Assembly (NCBI GenBank): GCA_021613335.1
Contig: JAJTWR010000182.1
Location: 886,001-950,000 of the forward strand
Direction of reading: 5' to 3'
Length of the DNA stretch: 64,000 nucleotides
Source of the DNA: Whitmania pigra
Lineage: Eukaryota > Annelida > Clitellata > Hirudinida > Haemopidae
The stretch's first letter is position 1, and every line of letters begins with the position of its first letter. Positions 10,213 through 22,049 of this stretch are shown one piece after another. The position numbers were made by a program, and so were the translations under genes. The notes beneath the pieces are model-generated. The model searched no databases and was not told the origin of the DNA. It was given only the letters and a program-made list of their open reading frames with translations.

Positions 10213-10584
10213 TCTATTGTCATTAAACCAGGCGACTTTAATTTTTCAAATGTTTTCGAGCACCTTCAGAACTCAGAGATTCAACAAGTGCCAAACAAGA
10301 GTTTGTAAGCCGGTTTGGTTTTGACCAACTTCGCCTGCAAAAACATTCTTTCGCGAAAATGGAGTATTTTTGTCGGCCATAAAACTGTCAACAATAGATC
10401 AGCTTGATTTATTTTATCTTGAATTGAGAGATGGTTCGAAGTTCTACAAAAGTGGTCAATATCTAAAGCTCGGACCTTCATGTTTTAGCATGTTTCTGTG
10501 TCTGTCAGCAGACCTAATTTATTAGTGTTATTTGATAAACATGAACAAACATTACATTTCACTCAAATGATTGATGGGATCTCT

Positions 10585-10642
10585 TGAGACCATAGATATC
10601 GCATAATATTTTTAGAATTAAATTTAAGAATTAATTCCAACA
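10585..10642 (+). repeat. Remnant of the 5' LTR of the Ty3/gypsy element
   Basis: The last 58 bp are closely similar to the end of the 3' LTR (13402-13459), both ending in CCAACA. The rest of this LTR is gone or unrecognisable. Confidence 0.5.
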
Positions 10643-10674
10643 GTTCAAATCTTGCAGTTGAAATCGCTACGGAA

Positions 10675-11094
10675 GTGGAAGAATCTTCTAAAGTCGCCAA
10701 AGCCACAGTACACGGCACATCGGACGAACCGGTAATGAAAGTATTCAAACCTGCCGGAAACAAACAAGAAAAAGTAAATTTCAAACCAAGACGCCAGGTA
10801 CAGCAGCTCTCTAAATTTCCATTCCCGAAAGGGACATCTCCAAGATGTGAAACAAAAGGACAACACGCCAATGATTGCAGGCATATCAAAACTGAATGCA
10901 ACTTCTGTGGAATCATAGGACACTTAGAAAAAGCATGTTTAAAGAAAAAGTTCAAAAGAGAGAGAAGAGTGAATTCAATCCATACAATTCCGAGCCACAC
11001 CCCTCTCATACAAAAATTTCAAATTGCTAATTCAGAATTTGTTTTCGAGTTGGACAGCGGAGCCAGGGATAACTTCTGCTCAATGGAAGTGTAG
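10675..11094 (+). pseudogene. Gag C-terminus with zinc knuckles, and protease active site
   Basis: The frame shows a degraded first knuckle (CETKGQHANDC) and a good CCHC knuckle (CNFCGIIGHLEKAC), the nucleic-acid-binding motif of Gag. About 50 residues later comes FELDSGA, the aspartic protease active-site triad region (D-S/T-G). It stops at 11092 soon after the triad. A following frame (11188) has LPKLNILGRKAI, like the C-terminal flap of such proteases. The gag/protease part is thus present but broken. Confidence 0.7.
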
Positions 11095-11187
11095 AACAAG
11101 TGGGGAAAACACAATCTAAAACCTTCCAGTACGAAATATATTTCCGCAACAGGGGACTCCATCCCGAACATAGGAGTCTGTGAAATT

Positions 11188-11898
11188 ATGGTTTCGACAT
11201 TAGATTTTCAAGAAGTACCTCTAGAATTCAATGTCACCAAGTTGCCAAAACTCAACATTCTTGGCAGGAAAGCTATAGTTAAATTACAAATTGACATGTC
11301 AAACTTGCTACGCAATAACGTTTTCAAGATTGATAAAGAAACTGATTCAATAACCGTCGAAAAAGCATGTCTCAAAATTTGCCACGATTTCAAAGAATGT
11401 TTCGAGCAAGGCCTTGATTGTTTGAAAGATTTCGAATTAGAGGTCAAATTCAAACAGGAGGCAACGCCAATTTTTGGCAAAGCGGATGCTCTTAGTCGTT
11501 TACCAAGTGGGCAAGATTCCAATTTTGACGTCGATGAAGATGAAGAGGACAATCATACAGTTTGCACGATCAATGCCATCAGCAAACAAATCCGACCGAC
11601 CGATTCTCAAACCTTAACAAAAGAATCCCGCAAAGACAAGGTAATTTCATCCGTGGTACGATTTTTAAAACGGGGATGGCCTCGAGTGTTAGATGACACA
11701 ATTCGACATTTTCAAAAGTTGGAAGATACTCTGAATGTGCAGAATGATTGTATTATTTTCGGCAATAGAATTGTAATTCCAGAGAAGATGAGATCTCATG
11801 TTATAGATCTATTACACCTTGGTCACCTGCGGTATGAGGAGGATGAAGCAGTTAGCACGATCGGTTGTTTACTGGCCGAGAATAGATTCCGACATTGA
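11188..11898 (+). pseudogene. Protease tail fused to RNase H end and integrase zinc domain
   Basis: The frame begins with a protease-like tail, then jumps to KADALSRLP, the signature at the end of the RNase H region of Ty3/gypsy polyproteins. An acidic linker follows, then the start of the integrase HHCC domain (VIDLLHLGHL). Between the protease and RNase H pieces about 400 residues of reverse transcriptase are missing. That is a deletion, not a lack of recognition. A frameshift near 11840 leads into the next frame. Confidence 0.65.
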
Positions 11899-12826
11899 AG
11901 ATATGCGTAGGAAATGCATAACTTGTGCGGAACATCAAAACAACCCACCAAAGTTTGCGAACCATCCCTGGATGCTACCCGAACGACCTTGGAGCAGGGT
12001 CCACATAGATCTCGCGGTTAACTTCATGGGGAAGAACTGGTTGGTGATGCTTGATAGTTACTCTAAATACCCGTGCATCCATCCTACTTCAAGCATCACT
12101 TTGAGAACAACGATGGATTTACTCGAAGAGGATTTCGCCCACTTCGGGTATCCGCATACCCTCGTAACGGACAATGCGCCAACTTTTACATCAGAGGAAT
12201 TCTAGGAATATCTAAGAGAACGAGGTATTCTACACCTGAGAGGAGCACCTTACCATCCCGCTACAAACGGACAAGCGGAGAGATTGGTGCAGACATTCAA
12301 ATTATTGAGAAAATCGAGGCTTCCGTATGGCCAAGCATTACGGGAATTCCTAATTCAATACCGACGAACACCCTTCGAGTCGGGCCTTTCACCCAGTGAA
12401 TTGTTAAACAGAAGACAACTACGAGGAAAATTAGATGCACTTTTGCCTTCGGTGTCTCAAATAGCCAAACGTTTACAAAACAGACAGAACGAGCTTACGT
12501 CCAACAAGAGAACGAGCAACACCAAATTCGATGTCGGGAAGGCCCTGCCAAAAGGACCTACTTGGAAGACGCACGTTGAGCAATTGAGGCCCAGACACGG
12601 AGTAAATGAGAACGATGACCCAGGCATGGCGCCGGGTCCCACTTCAAGAAAGGTTCCACTTCCAACAACAATACGAACAACTGTACAACCGCCGAGAAGA
12701 CCCAGAGGACGAAGAAACTTCCAGCAACCAAACCTACCGGATCAAGAACTTACACTGCCTAGACGGTCAGAAAGACTACGGCTCAAAGCTCTGGGAGATA
12801 CTTCGGCTGGCGCGGAGATGTTGTGA
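11819..12826 (+). pseudogene. Integrase of the Ty3/gypsy element (frameshifted)
   Basis: Three overlapping frames cover a Ty3-type integrase. The zinc-domain cysteines occur in CITCAEHQN. The catalytic core starts with WSRVHIDLAV (first Asp), then LVTDNAPTFTSEEF (second Asp). After a stop the frame continues with a GAPYHPATNGQAER-like block holding the Glu helix, seen around 12240-12290. The last frame (12284-12826) carries RRTPFESGLSPSELL, typical of the core's end. The DDE motif is present but spread over frames, so this copy is dead. Confidence 0.75.
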
Positions 12827-13459
12827 CGCCATCTTGGCGTATAAAAAGGAACAGGCCTCGGGAGCAAGAGAGTTCGTACGGGAGTTGAACAATAGGGATT
12901 GCGAGTTGAGCGATGTTACATGCAAATACGTACTTGGCAGCCTTTAGCGATATTTCCGTTCTTATTTCTGTTTCTGAATATTTGAGAGCCAATAAAGTTT
13001 TCCGAACTCGATTAAAACCGAACGCCGTAGTCCCATGCTTAGTAAAAACAACAAAAACTATGCTAAATAAAGATTTTTTGATTAAACATGAAGTGCTTGG
13101 GTTTGTGTGCTGCTTGATGTACTCAGTGGAGCAAAAGAGAGGATTGCCACTGGCACACACCTACTGATCTAGCTCTAAAACAACATAATTTCAAACGAAA
13201 TCGGCGACGTAATGCGCGCCGAAATACTTAACAACGACGATTTAACCAGACTGAGCCACAGCAATGCGAGGCCGGGTTTATCTAGTTGTTAATCCAAAAT
13301 TCTCATAAAAATTTATTTGTTATTGTTTCGATATCAATAACGCGGCAGACGATATCCGCTATTTATTATTGTTTAATATTTATTGGGCACCACATTCCCC
13401 TAGAGACCAAACATAACTCGTAGTATTTTTAGAAATAAATTTAAGAATTAACTCCAACA
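12819..13459 (+). repeat. 3' LTR of the Ty3/gypsy element
   Basis: Starts TGTTG and ends CAACA, a proper inverted terminal pair. It contains a TATA-like TATAAAAAG near 12840, AATAAA near 12991 and another AATAAA near 13064. Its last roughly 58 bp recur at 10585-10642. About 641 bp long. Confidence 0.6.
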
Positions 13460-14066
13460 GTTCCTGCATACATGGTTAATAGCAACTGTCGTAATGTGTT
13501 CAAAACCCAGCCTGCATTGCCTCAAGCGCTATATAAAAGGTCTTTAAAAGCGATTCTGACGATTCATATGCTATGCATATGTCGCTAGGTAAATGATGTT
13601 ACAATTGCATAATTTATTTTTTTTCTCCAAATCTAAACGTGCCAGGCACAATCGCCTCGCCTGCCATAGGTTTGCCGTCCCGCACCTAAAAGGAATGTCT
13701 CGAAAATGGCACAGGAATGTCTCTGATTCTAGTTGGAAAAGGATGTCCATTAAACAATTTAAATAATAACTTTTAATGATTTTTTTTTATAAATATTAAT
13801 CAGTAATGATAAATATTATCAAAATATAATAATATATCAAAATATTTATTGCGATATTATTTATTTAAAAAGTAATGACAAGATAAAAAATGTCAATTTA
13901 ATAAATGCAATACATAAACAATTTAAAATGTGTTTATGATATTATTGAAACGTTATTCGACATCTTTGGTTTGTTAAATGCAAACTACATTGACGTGATT
14001 TAAAATGATCAATTTAAAGAGAATTACTTAGCTTGCAAAGTTTTCAGTTAAGATATAGCTTTGGAA
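13460..14066. other. 5' flank of gene copy B
   Basis: AT-rich. From about 13.70 kb it is similar to the sequence upstream of copy A (from about 1.97 kb), which marks the left end of the duplicated block. No other gene seen. Confidence 0.45.
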
Positions 14067-17000
14067 ATGTCGGTTGAATCAACGAGAAATACACCAAACG
14101 GTAATTTGCGATATGTGATGTGAACTTCATAAAATGTAACACAATTATTTCTTGCAGATTCAGAAATTATTGATGCTCTCAGAAAATTATGTCATGTCAT
14201 CAGAAAAACTAATGACGTATGAGTAATAATAATTATATTTATTTGAAATGCTTAACAAACATAATTTGCACAGCTTGCAGGAAGCAGCATGAATGAATTT
14301 GTACAAATAGCAGCGGCTCTAGGGTTCGAGAATGTTATTATTTCAATAATTGATTACATTAACTTAACCAGACTATTAAAAATTAATTAATATATTGTAC
14401 TTACATTGTTTTAAATTACTTTTTGGGAATATTTCAGTAAAATCTTGCCTAAACTACCTGAAGATTCTAGATTGTTTGAAATTGATGATATTTTGTATCA
14501 AGATGAATATATAAATGCTGGAGACACACAGGGTTAGTTAAGTGAAATTAAAAATTTAATGGTTTTTATGAAATTTTGAAATTTAAAAAAAAAGTTTTTT
14601 CAGTGTTTAAATTTGTGATGCTTTTTAAATTTCTTCCGCTAGATGTAAATTTAGATATTCCAAAGCGCCTATTAAGTGGCGAATTTTTCGAGTTATACAT
14701 CCAAATATATTCAATGCTGGTACGTATTCGTCTAAGTTAGTTATGTAATCATATCAAATTGCTGCAATTATTTTATTTTACTTCTGGTTTGTAACGATCT
14801 AGGGCATATTAAACAAGTCCCCAGTAAATCGGGCATTGGAAGCAACATACCTTCAGATAATCAACCACTCACCAGATGAAGTATTTAATAACGACCATTA
14901 TCACCGCAACATATTATTGTAGAAATATTTTTAAATTTAAGCTTCGAAATAATTTTTTAAAAGCGTTTATTTTAAACAGTTGCATTGATCGTTTAATGGA
15001 AACCAGAAACACGTTCAGACTATGTCTTTCTCTGAAAATGTTGAAGATCGCTCTCAGCAGGAATAGAACGATTGTTATTGAAAAAATGCAGAATCAATGT
15101 AAATGAAACATTTGTTAAAAATTGTGCTGTTTAAACATTTTGAAATTTATATTTTAAGACAATTACATGTTACTGTGGATGTTGAAGCTGCCAAACATTC
15201 CTGAACCCAGACTTCCTCAACAAAAGCGAATCTCTTCCTGGTTGAAACACCATTGTAAGAAGCACTTATCGTAATTTTTCATTGTATTTAATCTATATAG
15301 CGCCACATACATAGCGTCGGAGGCGTTTCTTGTGACCATTTATATGACGCTCTTTCTCAAGGGCTCTTGTTGCAGTTCAGGTTGGATTTCGAACATATTT
15401 CGACTTTTGCCATTACCGCCGTTTACGTAACAAATTCGGCCATTCTACATGTTGTAACAATGAATACAAATTATAAAATGTTCAAACCTACGAAATTGAC
15501 ATAATTGGACATTCTCTTCATTAGCAGCTGACATCATCAATACAGTTGATTATAAAACGTTCAAGTTTAATCAAATTCCGAAATCCATCGATCTAACCAT
15601 TTCACCAGAACAGGTTCAGACTACTATATTATATAACATTAACAAAAATTTCTAAGATGAATGAATCTATTTCATATGGAAATATAGTTTAATATTATAT
15701 TATTCTATTAATATGTTGCATTTATATTTATTCTGAAGTTAATCAATATTCACTAATTATCATACCAGCAACAGTTCGATGTTAAGTATATCCTCAATTT
15801 GACGGAAAAGTTCCCCGACATTCCTTTTGTCTTTGAACGCCTCCATCCATACTTTATGTCCGCAAAAGATGAAAAAGAGAAAATCAGAAGATTGAAGGAC
15901 TTTTTGATTGGTCACTCCTACAGGGTATGAGATTTATCTATGTTCACTAATTTGTGTTCTAAAATTTGCAAGAAACAATTTTAAGTAAGAATTTGATCCG
16001 ATTAAATAAATCAGCACTGATGTTATACCGATCTACTTTGGCTTTGACTCAAGATTCAAACTTTTACTTTTTTGTTGAAACTGTTGAACAATTTTGCATT
16101 TAGTTCGAATGTTTGACTAATTATGAAAAATTACAATTTAATAATTTATGTTTATCTTTATTTATTATGTTATGGCTTTTTTTCAAAGGATTTTTCACAG
16201 ATTGAAACGAATGAAGAAGGCGAATACAAAGTTTCTTTTAGCACCCATCGCTTTGTAATAGATTGTATAAATTTCATGAACAGTTTTGCTATCTTGGGAA
16301 AAATTCTAAAGGTAAAGATACTTCGACTATTTCATGATTTGTTCAAGTTATTTTGCAAAATCTTTAATTATAGAAGCGCGTTTATTCTGATGACATTCTG
16401 AGAGAGTTTGAAAATCGTTATGGATGTGAAATAAAACCATATCTGTTAAAAAAGAATAACAATGCTCAACCAGTTGTTGCAGAAGAATTGAAAGACCAAC
16501 TTGATCTTCAAGATGAATTGAACAATTCGTTAAATTATAAAAATATCAATGATGATGAACCTGATTATACTATTGAAAATTACATTTTTTATGCGGATTT
16601 CGTGAGGGATTTGCAGGTGTTAAGCATCATACATACGGCAGCAGAAATGTGCGAAGAACTTCTTAAGGTTGGCTGAAGATAATGATTTCATGATAACATG
16701 CATGGATGATTAATTGAAATTTATATTTTTAGACGGAAGGCGGCTTTGTTGGTGTTGATTCTGAAACATTCAGATGCAAAAGCCAGCCTGTTAGCGATTA
16801 CCTCAGAAAAGCAATTTTAAATCCATCAGAGTGTTGTAAGGTGCCTTGGTTAATTGACCTTCTAGCCCGAAAATGGTGAGACCAAGTATTATGTTAAAAA
16901 GTAACGCATCAATTAAACAAATTGTTCTTAACTTTAGTCCATTCTTACTTCTACCAAAACGGCATGAACATTTATTGGGAGATTTATTAAAAATGTTGAA

Positions 17001-17185
17001 AGGGGAAGAAATTGAGGAGGTTATTTATTCAGTAAATATATTTAGTGTTTTTTATATTGATACCATTTATTATTGCTTAATTAATAAGCCAGTTATTTAT
17101 AATTCCTTCAATGAAAATTATTTTTTGGTTTTAGTGGGCCAACGAAGACATTTATTTCGCTTTAAATAGCTTGATAAGCGAATAG
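14067..17185 (+). CDS. Unrecognised spliced gene, copy B of a tandem pair
   Basis: I do not recognise this protein. Exons inferred from GT-AG sites and homology with copy A: 14067-14100, 14158-14216, 14274 to about 14370, 14438-14532, 14643-14719, 14803-14918, 14980-15098, 15159-15254, 15528-15613, 15769-15924, 16189-16311, 16374-16667, 16733-16875, 16938-17019 and 17135-17185 (stop TAG). Exons 4-15 join in phase without a stop (about 479 codons). Exons 1-3 also agree in phase, starting MSVESTRN. Exon 3 has no GT donor in the phase exon 4 needs, so that junction is unsolved. The protein looks soluble and mostly helical, with charged and Leu-rich segments (RLHPYFMSAKDEKEKIRRLK, IIHTAAEMCEELLK). 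No signal peptide or membrane span is evident. Conservation between copies in exons, set against divergent introns, supports past selection on the protein. Confidence 0.65.
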
Positions 17186-18060
17186 AAAGGTAATAATAAA
17201 AATACGTTTGTCACAGTTCGGTACAACACTGCATTCTTATTATCAATGATGAAAGGGAATAATGAAATGACGGACGAGAAAGCTCTCAAATAGTATTTCT
17301 TTTGGTCTTCTGTTTATATGGACCGTCGCATCACGCGATTATTGTATTTATTAACATTTAATTAAACTAAAAAATTGAAAACTACTTACGTTGCTTGAAC
17401 ACTATCTCGGCTGGAAATTTCTCAAAAAGAAATGTACCTATAAACTTCTAGTCACATCCAGGATTTAATTGTTCGAGTTCGTGGGATTTGTCTAGATTGC
17501 AATATATTTCTATATAAATTACGGCTTTTGTTATGAGATAATTCTGAACTATTAAGAGTCACTTACTATAAAAAAGTTTAGTGATCATTTTCATGATCTA
17601 ATTTCATATTTTGGTCTTCGATAAAGACTTTTTAATATAAAATTTACTGATCACATAAAAAATATTAGCCCAGATTAAACCAAAATCTGAAATAAAACCA
17701 ATTGAAAAACCTTTGCAACTGAAGCTTGGTTAATTCGGCAACGCTAGTAAGTCGACGTTTTTGAAGTGGAACCGCCAAATTCCCTCTTCGTCTTAGAATT
17801 TTATCATCGGTTATGTCGATTCTATTAAGTCTCCGAATCCTAATATCTCGAACACAAAAGAGGGTCAAACCTTACATCAGTTATGTCGATCAGGGAGGCA
17901 CAGAAAGCTCCGAAATCAAAAATCTTCATATTTTCTTTTTTTACTTCATATTTTGTCGATATTTATTGTTCGCTAATAACTATTATGACCGACTCAAAAC
18001 TTTGCTAAAATTTGATATCGCAAAATTTAGTTCTTATCTTTAATAAAAATATAAACATTC
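17186..18060. other. Intergenic, no gene seen
   Basis: AT-rich DNA after the stop of copy B. Short open stretches (for example on the minus strand at 17.7-17.87 kb) show no motif or codon pattern I trust. Confidence 0.5.
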
Positions 18061-18910
18061 AAAAGTGCCTGCTGGGCATTGATAACCAGATGAGCCTGAC
18101 GCTGAAGAAAAATGATGTATCCGAAAGGACTCAGGGCAGAATTGCAAGATCGTCTGCAGTCGTGGATAATGGATCAAGGTGAGGATCCAGAGGATTATTT
18201 ATTTGTTGATCCATTCCAGAGAGAAATGCTGGAACTCATGAACAATCTATGCAGCAAGTTGGAAGTAAAGATGGAAGACAAGCAAGCAGTTGTCATAGAA
18301 AAGGTAACTGAGGTTTCCTTCGACAAGACTGCCACTAGGTATCAACTGAAGGAGATTCCAACAAGCACCAAAAACATCATGCCAGCTGAAGCATCAGCAG
18401 TGCACCCGATTGCCACACTGGTTTCGGTTGAGAAAGAGACCGAGGAAATTGTAGATGGAAGAACTTTTGGAAGCGAAGTGTTTCTTCCATGGAGTGAGGA
18501 ATCGGGGAAGGAGCTGAGGGAAGAGCTGGGTGAGGAGAACGGTGCTGAGGAGACCTTTGCTGAGGTGAGTGAGTGAGTGAGTTTGGTGGTTGACGGTGAC
18601 AGTCCAATAGTGGAGCTCCCCATAAAGATGGGAAATGTTGAGAATAAAGACAACAGTGAGCTGAGGGAGAGTTTCGCAAACTCCAAAGAAGTCGCGCCAG
18701 TGCCCGATGAGCCAGTTCCGTGCACGATTGCCTCGTTGGTAACGGTTGTGGAGAGAACCGAAGAAATAGTTGAAGGGGGGACTTTGGGAGAGACCAGAGT
18801 GGAGCCTCCTCGAGTTGAGGAATCAGTGGAGGAAGTGTACCCGGAAAACAGTGGCGATCGATTTGAGTTGGGAGTTTCCGAATTCGATTCAAATATAACA
18901 TCGTCGTTGG

Positions 18911-18917
18911 CAGCTGT
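18911..18917. repeat. Target site duplication, left, of the truncated LINE
   Basis: CAGCTGT at this position recurs at 20042-20048, right after the poly(A) tract. Confidence 0.6.
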
Positions 18918-20041
18918 TAACCTGGGTGTTCCACAGGGTTCAATCTTGGGACCACTTTTGTTTCTGATTTATATCAATGACCTGTGCAACTCCTCTGATC
19001 GTCTTGAGTACTTACTGTTCGCAGACGACACTAATGTTTTTCTGTCTGGAAATAATATAGCTGATCTCTACTCTACCATGAATACTGAGCTTGAAAAGCT
19101 GGCAGAATGGTTCAGGGCAAACCTCTTGTCTCTCAACACTAAAAAAACCGTATATATGTTTTTCCATAAAGCAAGGAAGAAATTCCCCATGGAGGATTGT
19201 AACATTTATATTAATAATTCTGTTATATCTCGTGTTGAATCTTGTAAATTTCTTGGAGTCATTATAGACCAACATCTCTCATTCAAGCAACATATTCACT
19301 ATATAACGGCAAAGATTTCTAAAAATATTGGCATAATTTATCGCATACGCTGTTATATAAACATAAAAACAGTAATTACATTGTATTATTCACTTATCTA
19401 TCCATACTTAAACTATTGCAACTTAATTTTGGCTTGTAACTACTCAACTTACTTAAAACCTTTACTTAATCTTCAGAAAAAACTTTTACGTGTTGCTCTT
19501 TGTTTGCCATATAACTCTCATACCGATCATGCATTTGTAAATTTAAACATACTTAAAATTCATCAAATAAATAATTTCCATTTGGCCATTCTTATGTACA
19601 AAGTAGATCACCACATGTTGCCTCGTCTTTTCGATGGTTTGTTTTCAAAAATTTCCTCTTTACATACATACTCTGTTCGATCGTCAAACAATTATAGATC
19701 AGCTTTTGCTAAATCTGTCACTGGTTCTCGCAGTATTGTTTGCATGGGACCAAAGATTTACTCTACCGTTCCATGTAGTATCACCAACCTTTCTAATCTT
19801 TACACTTTTAAGAAGGCATTAAAACACTTTATTATTAACTCTAAATAACCATGTTTATTACTCAAAATTACTTTATTATTGATTACATTTCTAGAACATT
19901 GAAAAGCAACTATATTCATCAATGACAATAGGACGTCAGTTAGCGGGAGTTTGTTTCCCTTATGTCGTTCCTTTTTTTCCTTTCGGTATTTCCAACTTGT
20001 CTTGTTTTGTGTTTCAATAATAAAAAAAAAAAAAAAAAATT
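18918..20041 (+). mobile_element. 5'-truncated LINE with poly(A) tail
   Basis: It starts inside the reverse transcriptase (LGVPQGSILGPLLFLIYIND, then FADD) and runs through the C-terminal domain to a stop at 19846-19848. A short 3' UTR and a run of A at 20022-20039 follow. CAGCTGT flanks both sides. It is related to, but clearly diverged from, the element at 2623-6565. The 5' truncation, poly(A) tail and short duplication are the usual signature of target-primed reverse transcription. Its frame happens to be open with the host frame, which creates an artificial fusion of 423 codons. Confidence 0.85.
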
Positions 20042-20048
20042 CAGCTGT
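20042..20048. repeat. Target site duplication, right, of the truncated LINE
   Basis: CAGCTGT follows the poly(A) tract and matches 18911-18917. Confidence 0.6.
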
Positions 20049-20440
20049 GGATATCGTGGAGATTGGAGCTGCAGATGTCACTGTTACTGAGAGGGGAGAT
20101 GTTGGCGGTGAGGTACTCGGTGGTCGTGACTACATGGTTTCTAAGGTTGGATCAATGTCTCAGGAACTCATTTGTGAAGTTCTCAGCCAGGGCGGGCTTT
20201 CTGGCCTTCGGAGGTCGTCGGAGACTCGGGGCGAGCCTTTAGTACTGTTGTTTGTTTTGCTGATCTTTTTCAGCAAGCGTTTTAGTAGAGATGCGAGAGG
20301 AGGACGGGCTCGCATTGAAACAATGGTGGTACATGGGCACCATGTAGGAGATTGTGTCCCGAGATTAAAAATGAAGGTGTCACACATCCGCCGACTGGCG
20401 AAGTACCACGGAGAGCAGTCTGTTCGGGACGAACAGATTT

Positions 20441-20453
20441 AAGGAGGGTGGAA
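20441..20453 (+). promoter_or_regulatory. Possible polypurine tract ahead of a 3' LTR
   Basis: AAGGAGGGTGGAA immediately precedes TGTTGTA at 20454. This is the arrangement of a plus-strand primer followed by an LTR start. The LTR end was not located. Confidence 0.35.
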
Positions 20454-20795
20454 TGTTGTAAACTTAGAAATTAATTAAGTTTATATTGCTAAAAAAATTA
20501 ATGAATGAATGAACATCAACCGAAATTTTTTTTTAATTATATATGGTGTAATAATTCACTGTTATTTTATAGCTATTAACTAAGATAGTAACTTAATAAT
20601 TAATTTAATACAAATTCCATTGATGATTATTTTTTTGTATTTTGTTTTTATATTTTATAGTGTGTGCATTTTATATGAGATTTTAAATATATTTAACTAT
20701 TTTTATAGTAATCAAGAAAGTAGTTAATTTTTAGTAGTAGTTTAGAAGTTATAACTTATATAAGTAGTTTTTTATTATGTCATGTAGTAGTTGTC

Positions 20796-20965
20796 AGTGT
20801 TGTAAAAATTACCTCATTTCGGTAACTAGTTACAAGTAAAAGTAATACCTCAAAAAGCTACTTAAGTATAAGTAAGAGTATTGTCTCAAACATTTACTCA
20901 AGTAAAAGTTAAAAGTTACAGCGTCCAAAAGTTACTTTTAAGTAAAAATTACAAGTAACTTTGAT
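20796..20965 (+). mobile_element. Terminal part of a hAT-type non-autonomous element
   Basis: Begins CAGTGTTGTAAAAAT and continues with many short AAGTAAAAGTTA-like direct and inverted repeats. That composition is known from subterminal regions of non-autonomous hAT elements. A matching right end was not found. Confidence 0.4.
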
Positions 20966-21729
20966 GCCGCCATTATTGTGATCATACATCATTCCGTATT
21001 ATTTAAAAGAAATTGTTTCTCTTATCGTTAAAACAATTACTGGTATTAACTGCTAGTACTAACAGTCATTAAGTAATAACATTTGAACTAATGCATTCTT
21101 TTGGTGTTTTTATTATTTATTACATTACAATCACAAATTTTTGTTAATTTTTAACATAACTAAGTCCTCGAATAGTTTGTCACTCATTATGGTCCTTCAG
21201 CTGTTCTTTGTCATACCAGAAGAGAGCCCGATTACTCTAGCAGCGGTCCGCAGCGTTCGGCAGCGGTGAGGGGGGTCCGGTTTTTCGCAAAATTTGAGTC
21301 TCGTAAACATAGAAATTATATAAATGATACATATTTCGAAAGGGGAGATAATGATCTTTCTGAATATTATAAAATTATTAAATTTACTAAATTTTATTAT
21401 TATAAAAATTGCTTGCAAAGATTAATTTGTTAAAAACTAAAACTTTTTAACATAGAAGTCTATTGTGGTTTATATCATTTTGTAGGGCTAATAAATATCT
21501 TCAAAATGACATATACCATGGTACAATTCCATGTGCCAAAGCTGAGATATCACGCCTCAATTTTTACAGACGACTGAAACACTGCGGTTATGTCTTGTGG
21601 CTTAAGTGACTTATAAAACATGGGTCAAGTGCTGATTGCAATGACATGCACAAAGTATCCAGACCCTACCAAAGCAGACACACGCTTGAACGTTTTAAGA
21701 GCGGGTCTGTTGGAATTTTACTTGCTTCG

Positions 21730-22041
21730 TTAAGGTTGTTTTTCCTGAGCATACCCTTTGTGAAAATCTAGGATATGTGCTTGTACCCTCATGCTACTGG
21801 CGGTTTTGCCTATTATGACTTGTCTACGTATTTCGCCATTGTTCTTTACTGATGTACACTTGCAATTTCCATCAAAATCTTCGAAATAATCCCACGCAGG
21901 ACTTTCTCGTTTACGTCCAGAGAATTGCCTTATTATACTAGCCATTTCTTCGCACACGCGAGAGACTATGATAACGAACGAAAAAAGGAAGCAATGGTTG
22001 CATAGACAACAAATGTTTGTAAAATTATTGAACATTTTCAA
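21730..22041 (-). pseudogene. BED-type zinc finger fragment (hAT transposase N-terminus)
   Basis: The minus-strand frame includes RESPAWDYFEDFDGNCKC and then SSMRVQAHILDFHKG. The aromatic pair before the cysteines and the H-x4-H spacing after them fit a degraded BED finger, the DNA-binding module at the front of hAT transposases. The cysteine pair is altered (C-x-C instead of C-x2-C), and no catalytic domain follows. A dead transposon fragment is the likely source. Confidence 0.45.
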
Positions 22042-22049
22042 AAACTATA

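Larger units (their letters stand above)
10585..13459 (+). mobile_element. Internally deleted Ty3/gypsy-type LTR retrotransposon
   Basis: Order on the plus strand: LTR remnant, gag tail with zinc knuckles, protease start, RNase H tail, integrase, 3' LTR. The reverse transcriptase is absent. The reading frame passes almost directly from the protease to the RNase H terminus. Several frameshifts and stops separate the pieces. It sits between gene copies A and B. Confidence 0.75.
18112..20442 (+). pseudogene. Acidic retroelement-like frame with SAP-like start, split by a LINE
   Basis: A frame opens at 18112 with GLRAELQDRLQSWIMDQGED, which resembles a SAP-type helix-turn-helix as used in some retroelement Gag proteins. 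It becomes very acidic and contains an internal repeat (ATLVSVEKETEEIVDGRTFG against ASLVTVVERTEEIVEGGTLG). One in-frame TGA lies in a (GAGT)n run at 18574. A truncated LINE (18918-20041) interrupts it. The frame resumes at 20042 in the same phase and ends at 20442 with GDCVPRLKMKVSHIRRLAKY, followed by a purine tract and TGTTGTA. That layout suggests the end of an LTR element's polyprotein just before its 3' LTR. I cannot name the family. Confidence 0.5.

Noticed and set aside
18577..19848. A 423-residue fusion protein of an acidic domain and reverse transcriptase
   Set aside because: The LINE inserted there has its own poly(A) tail and target duplication. The open fusion frame is a coincidence of phase.
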